From Sipunculus nudus (lineage: Eukaryota; Annelida; Sipuncula; Golfingiida; Sipunculidae): DNA of 64,000 nucleotides. Positions 48,160 through 58,590 of the stretch are shown piece after piece. The stretch spans positions 21,085,400 to 21,149,399 of the forward strand of contig CM049322.1 of assembly GCA_026874595.1 (NCBI GenBank). The letters run 5' to 3'. A program made the position numbers and the translations under genes. The stretch's first letter is position 1, and the number at the start of each line of letters is the position of its first letter. The notes below the pieces were generated by a model that was given only the letters and a program-made list of their open reading frames with translations, was not told the origin of the DNA and made no database searches.

Positions 48160-49690
48160 TTTTAGGAATTGTTATGTTGATTATATTGCTTATACTATTA
48201 TAAACATTTGTATGCGGTGTCAGAACGTCGTTATGTTTGGTCATCATTGGGCAATACTCAATAGTTTTAGTTATTTAGGTGACTGGATTGTTTCCTTTTT
48301 ACTACGTCCTAATAACCTTGAAAACACGTTTCAGCAATATACAACAAACTTTCGGGTCCTGAATGTACCATGGTAAGAACGTTCTAGAAATGACGTTCAT
48401 TGTTGTGTAAACGTTGATTCAACATTTTTTATTGGGAAAACGTTATTACACTGTCTAAAAATCTTTGCACTTTGCCGTTGCAATAACGTAATTTCCGGAA
48501 CTAATATAAATCGTTGTATAAATGTTTCCTGTAGGTGAATGGATCGTTTCCCTTTAAATACGTCCTAATAACCTTAATAACACGTTTCAGCAATATCCAA
48601 TAACCTTTCTTGTCCCAAAAGTACCATGATGAGAACGTTCTAGAAACGTCTTCATTGTTGTGTAAACGTTGAGTCAACGTTTTCTATTGGGAAAACGTTA
48701 TAACACCGTCTAAACAACTTTCCACTTTGCCATTGCAATAACGTAACTTCTGAAACTAATATAAAACGTTGTTTAAATGTTTCCTGTTGGTGAATGGATC
48801 GTTTCCCTTTAAATACGTCCTAATAACCTTAATAACACGTTTCAGCAATATCAAACAACCTTTCTTGTCGCGAAAGTACCATGATGGAAAGTTATAGAAA
48901 CGTCTTCATTGTTGTGTAAACATTGTTTTAACGTTTTTATTGAGAAAACGTTATAACACCGTCTAAAAAACTGTCCACCTTGCCGTTCAAGTAACGTTAT
49001 GTTAGGAACTAATGTAAAATGTTGTATAAATGTTTCCTGTAGGTGAATGGATCGTTCCCCTTTAAATACGTCCTAATAACCTTAATAACACGTTTCAGCA
49101 ATATCCAACTACCTTTCTGGTTCCGGAGGTACCATGGTGAGAACGTTCTAGAAACGTCTTCATTGTTGTGTAAACGTTGATTCAACGTTTTTTATCGGGA
49201 AAACGTTATAACACCGTCTAAAAAACTTTCCACTTTGCCGTTGCAATAACGTAATTTCGAAAACTAATATAAAACGTTGTATAAATGTTATCTGTTGGTG
49301 ACTGGCTCGTTTTTCTTTTGATACGTTCTTATAACCTTAATACAACGTTTAAAAATATCCAAATATCCTTCTCAGTCCCTATAAAGCCATTGAGGTAACG
49401 CTGCCGAAACGTCTTTGGGACATAACTGCATGTTATTTTCCGAGCATGACTTGTCCAGAACGTTGCCAGTTGGTTACTTTAACGTTCAGCGCAACAGAAA
49501 ACGTTTTGTCAATGTTTCGCCAACATTTCACTGTATCCTCGAATTGTTGTGTAAACGTTCATTTAATGTTTTTTAATGGAAAAACGTTAATACGCCGTCG
49601 AAAAAACTTTCCACTTTGCCGTGAGCGTAACATTATTGAAAAACGTTATCGTTACGAAAGCGCAATGTTTTAACAATGTTCAGGTAACCT
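48160..49690. repeat. ~255-bp tandem array rich in AACGTT
   Basis: CGTCCTAATAACCTTAATA or close variants begin at 48305, 48561, 48816, 49069 and 49324, a period of 253-256 bp over five to six units. Units contain GTTGTGTAAACGTTGA, GGGAAAACGTTATAACACCG, ACTTTCCACTTTGCCGTTG and GGTGAATGGATCGTTTCCC. The AACGTT palindrome and its ACGTT/AACG variants recur many times per unit. The array ends in a diverged unit with AGGTAACCTTTTTTGGCTAG. Confidence 0.93.
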
Positions 49691-50249
49691 TTTTTGGCTA
49701 GCTGGGAAGTGGTGAAACAGTTTTGGAATGATGTATACGAAGGATTTAAACTAAACCATGACCTTAGGAATGAAAAATTTCATATTCTAGGATAACTGGA
49801 GAGTGCAAGCCTGAACAAGTTAGCCATCCATGCTCGATATATTATATATATAACAGTAGATTTGCTTAGATAATACCAGATTATGGAACATTTGTATTTT
49901 TTTTTTAAAACATATGAAGTATTAAGAATGTTAGTAAATAACTTTAAAACAGAAAAAAAAATATATTCAAATAATGGATAAAGCTGTGGAATTCAATTAA
50001 TATGCCTTGTTTAGAGAAAAAAAAGAATGATGTGTTATGATTATTTAATGAACAGGTACATATTTGTTCTGTGTTTTCTGTTTTGTTTTGTATTTTTTTA
50101 TGTATATGTATGTAATTATAGCATGTGTTACGGGGTGAAAATAGGGGCTCGTCCGGAATAAGGTAAACATTGTTGCCAAGGGAATAAGCTCACTAAAATG
50201 TGACTCCTGGGATAATTAGTCTTGCTTTGATAGTAGAACGCTCTTAAGA

Positions 50250-50377
50250 GGGGTATGTTACGGGGTGACATAAAAGCGGACCGAACTGTCTGGCTAGTAA
50301 AGCTTGCTTTGCTAGCGAAGCGGTTGGTACGCCCGACTTGTGCGCCACCCACATGGGTTCGAATCCCGGATTAGCCA
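50250..50377 (+). mobile_element. tRNA-like SINE-type block, copy 1
   Basis: Starts TTACGGGGTGACATAAAAG. It contains a perfect pol III A box (TAGCGAAGCGG, 50313-50323) and B box (GGTTCGAATCC, 50356-50366) at tRNA-like spacing, and ends ...GGATTAGCCA. Outside the A box, GGCTAGT (50292-50298) pairs with ATTAGCC (50370-50376). A clean cloverleaf could not be drawn, so a functional tRNA gene is unlikely. A tRNA-derived SINE head or part of a non-autonomous LTR element is more likely. An inverted homologue is at 52386-52520. Confidence 0.5.
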
Positions 50378-50949
50378 AAAAATGTCCCCTTAGTAATTTG
50401 TCTTCGTGACACATGTAAGAGGGCCTCGTTTATAATGGCAATTCCTTGTTCTAATGTCCTTCCCTCATACTCGATGCAGCAAGTCTCGTTCATTTTTCCC
50501 CCGATCAAGTGCATGTGATTAAGCCCGGTGCTATTTTGAGGTACGCTGAACCCGTCTCCTTTCTAATAAGCAAGGCTTTTGGTGTCGTTTACTGGCCAAC
50601 ATGTGAAAAGTAAGTTTATGAAGTGGGTGGGTCACATTGGTAGCCTTTAAAGTTAGGTGCCTTTCTCTATAATTAGTACCTTGAGAGTCAGTGGCTTTGA
50701 GCATCTGTACTCAAGTAAAGATTCAGTTGATACGACGGGTGCCTGTGTGCTGGTCTGGTTACTGAGAGCCGATGTCAGTCACGGCTGATAAATTCCCTTG
50801 TTAGGCTCGGCCGGGCGAGGCTCAATAGTTTGCTCAAAACTGATTGACTGACCACGGTGCAAGCGTTCCGTGTGATAAGCATCTCAGTCGTAAGACTGGT
50901 GTATTTATTACCTTGTGCATTTGTTCTCGTTTTCATTACCTATATGTTT

Positions 50950-50955
50950 AATAAA
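50950..50955 (+). promoter_or_regulatory. Polyadenylation-type signal AATAAA
   Basis: AATAAA followed within about 17 bases by TAACA. Together with TGTTACGGGGTGA at 50248 this could mark an LTR-like unit (50248-50971) with TGTTA...TAACA ends. No target duplication is visible, so this remains tentative. Confidence 0.25.
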
Positions 50956-51669
50956 CGACAGATTTCTAACATTTTTATTATCTTTTCACGAATTTAACTG
51001 CTCCATGATATGTGTTTTGCACCAAAAAAAACACATTTTTTAAGCCCATGACACTATCCGAGTCTACAGTATTTAAATGTGTGTGTTTGTGTCTGTGTAT
51101 GTTTTTGTAACGGCCTACCTCCAAGACAGACAACCTTGAACAAGTGTGTGTATTTCACAAAAGCATGATAAAAAATGCTGTATTTAACATAGGTTACCAC
51201 TGAATGGTAATAAACGTAAATTCTGGATAAAGCTAACCTTGATGTCTTAGCAAGAAAACGCTCATTTGTTTTTTTTTATATAAAAGTTTTAAGGTGAATT
51301 CTGCTTCTTTGTAACACTTTGAGCTACGAAAGGAATGCTAGTGTTTTGTAATTGTTCGCTCGAGTGACTATGTAGTTATCACATGAAATAGTCAATATTT
51401 GTCACACCAAAAATGACCAGAGTAAATTTTGCATCACTCGAATGGTACGTCCATGGTCTGAGCTCTAGAGAGATACATATACTCTCTGTCCGATACAGGA
51501 CATTTACTCTTCAGAGGTTCATTTGCGTCTCACTACGAAATTGACCTATCCACCACAGCCCATAAGCTCTGCCCGTTTAACCTTGTAACTTTATTATAAT
51601 GAGCCCCTAGTACGCTCCTACACAGGTCTTCCATGTCCATGGTTGCAACAGCTGATTATTAGACAATAA

Positions 51670-51717
51670 TGACGTCACAAAGGGCGATGACGCACGACGT
51701 AGCATTGACTGACGTCA
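51670..51717 (+). promoter_or_regulatory. Two perfect CRE palindromes upstream of a signal-peptide exon
   Basis: TGACGTCA occurs at 51670-51677 and again at 51710-51717, with a half-site-like TGACGCAC between them. The full palindrome is the cAMP-response element bound by CREB/ATF factors. Both lie within 100 bp upstream of the ATG at 51764, consistent with a promoter or early 5' UTR. The sequence here is also richer in CpG than its surroundings. Confidence 0.5.
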
Positions 51718-51763
51718 TCAACTGGAATCGCTATTCTCCATTGTTGAATATATCGCGGTCATT

Positions 51764-51817
51764 ATGTACTGTCTTGCCATATTTTGGATTATTTGTCTCA
51801 TACAAATTACGTGCCAG
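51764..51817 (+). CDS. First coding exon of a putative secreted/membrane protein
   Basis: Eighteen codons, MYCLAIFWIICLIQITCQ, end exactly at a consensus donor (CAG|GTAAGA) in phase 0. The peptide has a hydrophobic core of about 11 residues and a short polar end, as in a signal peptide or the start of a signal anchor. It is too short to be called as a stand-alone frame. Two CREs lie just upstream. The next in-phase acceptor-bounded segment found is 58244-58351, which would join in frame without a stop, but linkage is unproven. No function can be assigned. Confidence 0.4.
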
Positions 51818-52385
51818 GTAAGACATTATTATTGTCGGTAATCGGAAGAATGGCTCCTGCAACCTATAGCCTAGAACTTTTAATACTGTCTTCTTTGTAT
51901 AAAAAATATGCCCAAAACATACCGACATGGTTACTGGTACAGACTACACGTTTTCTGTTTGTCAAAGCTCTGTCAAATTATGCAAATGTTGTTTTTTTTT
52001 GGTCAGATGATTGACGCTTTACAATGTTTACGGTCACCTGATTGGTTGTTCGTTAGTCCAATGCTTATGATTATTCATTGAATGAATATGCGATTAAAGT
52101 CACATAGAGTTCATGGATAGGTCAATTACCCAGTCCTTTAAAATCAGTTTGTCTCTCTCGGTTATCCCATTGATTCCCAGATAGCTAAATTAAAATGTAC
52201 TAACGCGTCCTTTACAGATAGATGAGAACACTTTTGACATGAGCAATACATGATATGACACTTAATAGAAAGGTACGTTTTAAATAGAATTAATAAGAAG
52301 CCATATGCTTGCTTACTCATTTAATTATTAATCACTATTTAACTTTGAATATATAAATTTTGTTACAAGACCAAATTGCTCAGGG

Positions 52386-52520
52386 TAAAACATTGGGCCG
52401 ATCCCGGTTTCGAACCCATTGTGGTGGCGCACAAGTCCGGCGTACCAACAGCTTCGCTAGCAAAGCAAGCTTCTCTAGCGAGGCAGTTCGGTCCTCTTTT
52501 TATGTCACCTCGTAACAATA
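52386..52520 (-). mobile_element. tRNA-like SINE-type block, copy 2 (inverted)
   Basis: On the minus strand this reads TGTTACGAGGTGACATAAAA through GCTTGCTTTGCTAGCGAAGC to GGGTTCGAAACCGGGAT, homologous over its whole length to 50250-50377. The A box has one change and the B box is GGTTCGAAACC. Both copies carry GTGCGCCACC. The two copies lie about 2 kb apart in opposite orientation. Confidence 0.55.
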
Positions 52521-53036
52521 TCTCTCCTGTATTATTAGACTCTAAAAAAATATTCTTAAATGTGGAAAATATTTGCAATTTTCCTTTCAATTCTGAAACA
52601 TGTTTTGCGTATGACAATAATTAATTGATATCATACTTATTCGAAGTTCTGGAACACCTTTATTATTTGTCTTAAATTTCGAGTATCACTTGAGCATTTA
52701 TCCATTATGTTAATATTCAATATATTTTATTAATATATATTATTAATTGATATATATTTCAAATTTATAGAGACAAACTCTTAATAAAAATTAAGATTGA
52801 TACTTATAAATAACGTCATATTATGTATTGGGAATGAATAAAGTGTGGCAAAGAATAAATAAGTTTGGTGATTGATGCGCAATGATTAGAATTAGTGTAC
52901 AGATGTGCCTATTTTATCTTGTTGTAGCATATTCAGCGCATTCATGATGAAAAATATCACAAAACAAAAATAATGAAAAATATGCTCCGTTTTAACATCG
53001 ACAATATCCACAGTTACATGTTCCCAAGCTGGCCCA

Positions 53037-53040
<4 letters not shown>

Positions 53041-53094
<54 letters not shown>

Positions 53095-53173
53095 TGTATA
53101 TATATTCTTTGTACCATCCCTTAGCATCAGGCTAACAGGGCACTGTAGGATTCGTTTAGCACTCATATACGAC

Positions 53174-53243
<70 letters not shown>

Positions 53244-53422
53244 GCTAAGGTATGTGATGAATCTAAATCACTTCCGCCGGTTTCGCCTGATCGGCTCATC
53301 AGGTGACTTAAGTTCAACTAATTGCGATAATTTCGATATTGGTTTTTATCATTTATTTTTAGCACGGTTAGGTACCCTTGGTCCATGGCGACAGGTATTA
53401 TATATATATATATATAATTTTA

Positions 53423-53485
<63 letters not shown>
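53041..53485. repeat. Three long (AT)n microsatellites
   Basis: (AT)n tracts at about 53043-53091, 53178-53240 and 53398-53483, separated by short unique sequence. The IYIYIYI-type frames over them are artefacts. Confidence 0.95.
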
Positions 53486-54801
53486 TCTTAAAAATTGAAA
53501 CCAGTCAATAACCGCTCTATAAAATCTACCAAATAGTGTCAGTAAACTAGCGGTGTCATGAAGGTATGGAGTAACATTATGTTCCATGGTAAATACCCCT
53601 TACTCCTTATAGCCGTGTTCACGAGTTCACTTATTCGGCCCATATTCCCAGGTTAATTTGAGCATAAGTGCTCATTTGTGAATATTCCCTCATGACGTTC
53701 CTTATTGGAAGTGGGTGTTGACAGTTTAGTCCAGTGGCTTAACAGCCGGCAGGAAAAATTGACCTTGCCGGTAATCTAGCCGACAGGCTATACTGCCGGC
53801 AAATGAATGCATGATCTATTTAAAAGTGTCAATGTGATACCCAATACTTTCTATTAAACAAACAAGTCCTTCTTCTTATTGGCTGTTAGTTTTCAGGCTC
53901 ATTCATTAAGGAAATCCAAGCATGAAATTTACTGCTAGTCCCTAAAATAGTGCCACCTAGTGATTAAAACAGAAAGTCGAATCAACAAGCGAGGCTAGTA
54001 GCCACCTACCATTTTTTTTTTGTTTTAACTTATTGGAAATGGTTCACACACCCTGGTAAAGACCCACATTTGTTATTCTAAGCTAATGATATGATTTATC
54101 TTTAAGATCTGTGTCCTTGCTCGCACACCAATATTTTATATAGAGTGCTCGTAAGCCTCATCTGGAGGCTTACTAGTAGGCTATTATAACACCAACAGAC
54201 ACACAGACTCGTGCCAACACAGAACACTGGCGCAGGCAAACAGGATAGAGCGCCATCTGTGGTCTTATTTTTAAAGTTAAAACACAAGACTTGTCAACTT
54301 TCTCTTGAACAGGGTGATCATTACCACGATGTTCTGTCTGAATGAATAAACTGATTTCCCCTGCCAAGCCTAACAAAGAATTAATCGGCCGTGACCGACC
54401 GTCCTCTCAGTCACCATACCCGTTCACATCGCGGTCACATGCAGAAAACGCAAACCCTATTCCGTCCGTATGCTCAGCGACGGTCAGGCGTGACGGCTTG
54501 GACGGCACATGACAAAGTATCTGGGGACAAGGATGGTTTACTTCGAAAGATTCTAATGAAACTTGGCGTCGTACAGGTAAATCATACATTGAATCTAGGG
54601 CAGTTGATCTGGACTTGAGCGCTAGGTGAGTGCATCAGCCGTTTTATATTAAACCAGACCTTTTTCTTGCAATCCTGTTTGGAGATTTGTAAGTACAGTG
54701 TGTAAATTGTTGACATCAGACAGAATTTAAATAACACATATGTACCTCCTTCACGTAAGATTTGGTTTGTGTCAAGTAACCTATCTCCCTCTCTCTCTCT
54801 C

Positions 54802-54863
<62 letters not shown>

Positions 54864-55526
54864 ATATATATATATGTATATATATATATATAAGTATAAA
54901 TGTATAATTTATATTTATATATGATATATAATATGTATATGTATAAAACGATGTGAAGTGGAAATTTACACTCCAATGAAAACAAGCCTCCGTGATGTGG
55001 GCATTCATTTATTCGGCCCATATTTTCAGGTTTATTCCTGCATAAACGACTAAACATTTGTTAACATTACTTGATAAGTTCCTGATGTGGACCACGTGCC
55101 GGATTCACACAGAAATATCATCTGATCCAACCTTGCCCCTTCCCGAATACCTTTAAAATTTCATGATATATCGTTCATGACTACTTGATTTATTTTGTGA
55201 ACAGACATACAAACACACAAGCATGTACGAGCGGAGATGAACGTATGGTGTAGGTAATAATGACTCAAATAATCATTTTCTGAATTCAGTTAAAGTTTAT
55301 AGTCTCAAATAAGCATCATAGATGTACAGCAAATAACAATCCTACAAATGACTGACTTTATATAGCAATGGATATTGTTTTAGTTTAGGCGATCAATTAC
55401 TAATTAACAAATTATATACAGACACGCAATGTTAAGTATTCCAGTGTATATACTGTTTGCCCCGTGGACCTTTATTTTCCAGTGGTTAACAAATCACTAG
55501 ATACATGGTATACTGGAATATATATA
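53486..55526. other. No supported gene; one weak exon-like segment and an (AT)n tract
   Basis: A microsatellite, (CT)n then (AT)n, lies at 54786-54860. The phrase TTATTCGGCCCATATT occurs at 53631 and 55009, a short direct repeat. The frame 54391-54618 ends near a donor-like GTACAG|GTAAAT and is CpG-rich, but neither a start nor a family is recognisable. Confidence 0.4.
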
Positions 55527-56558
55527 CAATAGAACGCCTGTATTACGGTCACCGTCGGGACTGGATGAAAGTGGCCTTAATACAGGAGTGGCCGTTATAC
55601 AGGACTTGACCAGGGTGGGGGGGGGGGGGGGGGGTTAAATGTAACACGAACCAATTTCAAATCTTTATTAAAATCAAAAAATTAAACGTATAGACAGAGT
55701 ATTAGTACCAATATTTACCAACAATATGTACAAATATGGTTTGAACTCGAGTTCGGCCGGCACCATAGAATTCTGCTAGCTGTCAGCTGCTTATCCCTCA
55801 CTCTACCTTATTAGATCTACCTTTTTTAAGAGCAAGTTCATGTCTTTTCGAGGTCACCATAATGGTCAAAGTGATTGGGACAGAGTATGAGGAACATTTT
55901 ACACATGTAACAATGTTTATTTTGTATTCATAATTATTCATGTATGTGTAAATTGTGCGGTGTTTGCCACAGTTTTCGTTTGATGTACGTGTTCATAAGG
56001 ACATTAAAGAAAGTTTAAAGATCCACAGCTTGCCTAACGTTTTTTCTGATGACATAATCATCGGGACCCCGCTGGTTGTCATTCGTGAAAAAATGACAAA
56101 CAGCCTGATTAAGATCTGGCTCGCACGACTGATTCCCAAAAATACACGCAGGTGGGAACACAGGCCTTACTATTGTGCATACTAATGAGGCTGTGTGGGG
56201 TAGTACAACGCTGGCTAAGTGTCAAACAACTCAGTCACGGTCGAGTGGTTACCTTTATCCAGGCACTCATTAACAGACAGGAATGTGTGAGAGTGGACGC
56301 TTGTGTAATGATATTGAGGTCAGAAGCGGCCGCTCGATTTGTTGAGCCCATGTGACGGAGTCACTGCCCCTGACCGTAATTGAGGCGTTTCCCGGCCAGC
56401 GGGGCCGAGAGACCTGGCCGTAATACGGAATAGAGGAGTGACCGTAATTGACAACAAAATGATAATGAAAAATAACGGTCGAAAATTCGGGACCGGAAAA
56501 TCTGACCGTTATACACGTATTGACCGTTATAGAGGCGTGGCCGTTAGCAGGCGTTCTA

Positions 56559-56561
<3 letters not shown>
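55527..56561. mobile_element. pogo/Tigger-like non-autonomous element with TA duplication
   Basis: The left end is CAATAGAACGCCTGTATTAC (55527-55546). The right end read inward from the other strand is CAGTAGAACGCCTGCTAACG (56561-56542). The first 14 bases differ at a single position. Both ends are flanked by TA (55525-55526, 56562-56563), as expected for Tc1/mariner-pogo insertions. Subterminal GGCCGT(A/T)AT motifs recur on both sides. The interior has no transposase; the 76-residue frame 55955-56185 is unrecognised. A G homopolymer of about 17 interrupts the left side (55617-55634). A (TA)n microsatellite begins immediately at the right junction. Confidence 0.75.
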
Positions 56562-56562
<1 letters not shown>

Positions 56563-56642
<80 letters not shown>

Positions 56643-56659
56643 GTCAGTGTGTATATCTA

Positions 56660-56724
<65 letters not shown>

Positions 56725-56726
56725 TC
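56563..56726. repeat. (AT)n / (GT)n / (ATGT)n compound microsatellites
   Basis: (AT)n from 56563 to about 56627, (GT)n to 56645, a second (AT)n at 56664-56697 and (TATG)n to 56726. Frames here are artefacts. Confidence 0.95.
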
Positions 56727-57004
56727 CATTTTCATACAATAAGCTTGTTTAGAATATCACATGCTTCAAAATTCTACACAATTTGCACTATTAGCATTGA
56801 TGGTTACCGCTTTCCTACTTTTTCAGAAAACACTTTTTCTTGTATGACTTTTTACTTTTTTTCCCATTAAATCCAGGGTGGCAGCACTATTTGAGTCGGG
56901 TGAAATCAGTCTTTTAACCTCTACCTTTATCTTAAAAGCCATGGCCAAAAACAAGTCTCAGCCACTGGGATGGGGAGAATGTCTGCCTGAAAGAGAGCGA
57001 ACGT

Positions 57005-57527
57005 TTTTATACGCCCGTCTACACGGGACATATCATGGTATACCCTCCGCCCGTCCGTCTGTGCGTCGTGCCGTCCGTTAACGTTTAGTGTCGCCGCGAT
57101 AATTAACCGGGGACTTGATGGATTTACACAAAAATCGCCATATCTACTTACCAATAGATTATCTCCCCCGAGTTGAACTATAGGCAAAGTCCAAGCATAT
57201 TTAACAAGGTCGGAGGTCACTAGGCTACTTTGTGGTTTCAACATGATAAATTGAGAGGAACACAATGGATTTTGTTAACCACACAGAAATGTTAATCAAT
57301 ATAATACCTCGCCCAAGTTCGATTTCCGGCATAATCCACGCATATTTATTTAGGTCAGAGGTACCAGACTTTGGTTGCACCTTGGTGACTTAACACATTG
57401 TAAATATTGATCAATACAGTTCTATCACCTGAATTTGATTCTTATCAAAATTCATGTATATTCAATGAGATCAGAGGTCACAAGACATAAGACGGGCGCA
57501 TTATGCACGTTTGCGGTGCTCTTGTTT
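57005..57527 (+). mobile_element. Family-C Helentron-like element
   Basis: The 5' end is TTTTTATACGCCCGTCTACACGGG with a small CCCGT/ACGGG hairpin, followed by a (CCGTCCGT)-rich stretch. The 3' end is GACGGGCGCA (57491-57500), the complement of the 5' CGCCCGTC, then a GCAC...GTGC hairpin (57505-57519) and TCTTGTTT. The core has about three units with TTGATGGATTT, CGCCCAAGTTCGATTTC and AGGTCAGAGGTCAC themes. The truncated relative is at 6704-7150. Confidence 0.65.
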
Positions 57528-57604
57528 CAATCCATGAATTGGATTGAGAGTTGCATTCGAGTTATTTGATTTATTTTTGTTTAGTTTCTTTATTTATTTG
57601 TTAT

Positions 57605-58108
57605 TTTTTGCCCCCGCCACAAAGTGGCCGGGGCATATAGTTTTACCCATGTCCATCATTCCGTCATTCTGTCATTCCGTCCTTCCGTCCTTCCGTCATT
57701 ACGAAAACAAACAGTTGTACGGACTTTTTTCGCAATGCCTGCAGACATTGGCTTGATTTTTGGTGTGTGGGCAGATAATGACCAGTTACAGATCCAGTTC
57801 GCGTTTCGTCTTGGTTGACCTATTTTTGACCGTTTTACGGCTCCTGAACACAGAAAATTTCATGCAAAACAGAAATAAAAAAAAAATGCACATGTATGGA
57901 CTTTTTTTTTACAATGCCTGTAGATACTGGCCTGATTTTTTGGTGTTTTGCTTGATAATGACCCGTTACAGATCGAGTTTGCATTTTGCCCTCGTTGACC
58001 GATTTGTGACCATATGACAGCTCCTGAACTTGAAAAATTTTACAAAATTTCCTAAATATTTCTAATTTGCTCCAGGCGGGGGCATTCGTGTCGTTCCGAC
58101 ACATCTAG
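57605..58108 (+). mobile_element. Family-A Helentron-like element with only two monomers
   Basis: Identical architecture to 20412-21775: 5' hairpin GCCCCCGCCAC-AAA-GTGGCCGGGGC (57610-57634), TTCCGTCC-rich stretch, core monomers beginning near CGCAATGCCTGCAGACA and ACAATGCCTGTAGATA, and 3' GCGGGGGCA with a perfect GTGTCG-TTC-CGACAC hairpin (58088-58102) and CTAG at 58105-58108. The terminal regions are nearly identical to the other copy; the monomer count differs (two versus seven). Confidence 0.8.
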
Positions 58109-58148
58109 TGTTCCATTGGAGAGTTATACTTTCACCATTAAGTAAGTC

Positions 58149-58216
58149 GACCGCTGTAGACTGGCCCCGTACCTTTCATCGCTCACCGCCTTGACGGAGG
58201 CCTGCGCTCTCTGAGT
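58149..58216 (+). pseudogene. Degenerate duplicate of the adjacent signal-peptide exon
   Basis: 58149-58198 aligns without gaps to 58270-58319 (shared GTAGACTGGC/TATAGACTGGC, GTACCTTT/GTGCCTTT and CTCACC). In the corresponding frame it reads DRCRLAPYLSSLTALTEA and then reaches a TGA, so it no longer codes. It suggests a local tandem duplication of the exon. Confidence 0.35.
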
Positions 58217-58258
58217 GCTTTACTCTGTTTGTTCCCTTTGCAGGGTTATACCAGGGCC

Positions 58259-58351
58259 ATGAAGCCATTGGACGGCTATAGACTGGCTTTGTGCCTTTTT
58301 GTACTCACCATAACCCAAGCATCGACATTTGATACAACCGAAGCTGATAAG
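58259..58351 (+). CDS. Signal-peptide-coding exon of a putative secreted protein
   Basis: Bounded by an acceptor (TTTGTTCCCTTTGCAG, exon from 58244) and a consensus donor (AAG|GTAAGAA at 58352), with 31 codons from the ATG. The peptide starts MKPLDGYRLA, has a hydrophobic core LCLFVLTI and a TQA|STFD cleavage-like site, and ends DTTEADK in phase 0. This is a textbook signal peptide; a mature chain would follow in later exons outside or undetected in the window. The 15 bases before the ATG (58244-58258) are also open and in phase with the exon at 51764, so an alternative upstream start is possible. The exon is too short for ordinary ORF calling. Confidence 0.5.
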
Positions 58352-58535
58352 GTAAGAATACAATACATAGTTACCAAAGAAGGGGTGACCATGGAAATAT
58401 AGAATAGACCGACCAATGGGTCGATTTCTGCGATCTTCGGTAGCGCCACCTAGGGACCTTAATCGTGAAGCCCGCGTGTCAGTCTATCATTTTACGGACT
58501 GTTACTGATCCCTCTCCGTAAAACTTAAACAACAT

Positions 58536-58590
<55 letters not shown>

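Noticed and set aside
50292-50377. Functional tRNA gene
   Set aside because: A and B boxes are good, but no consistent D and anticodon arms could be drawn and a second diverged inverted copy exists.
53242-56870. Frames containing long IYIYIY tracts
   Set aside because: Translation of (AT)n microsatellites.
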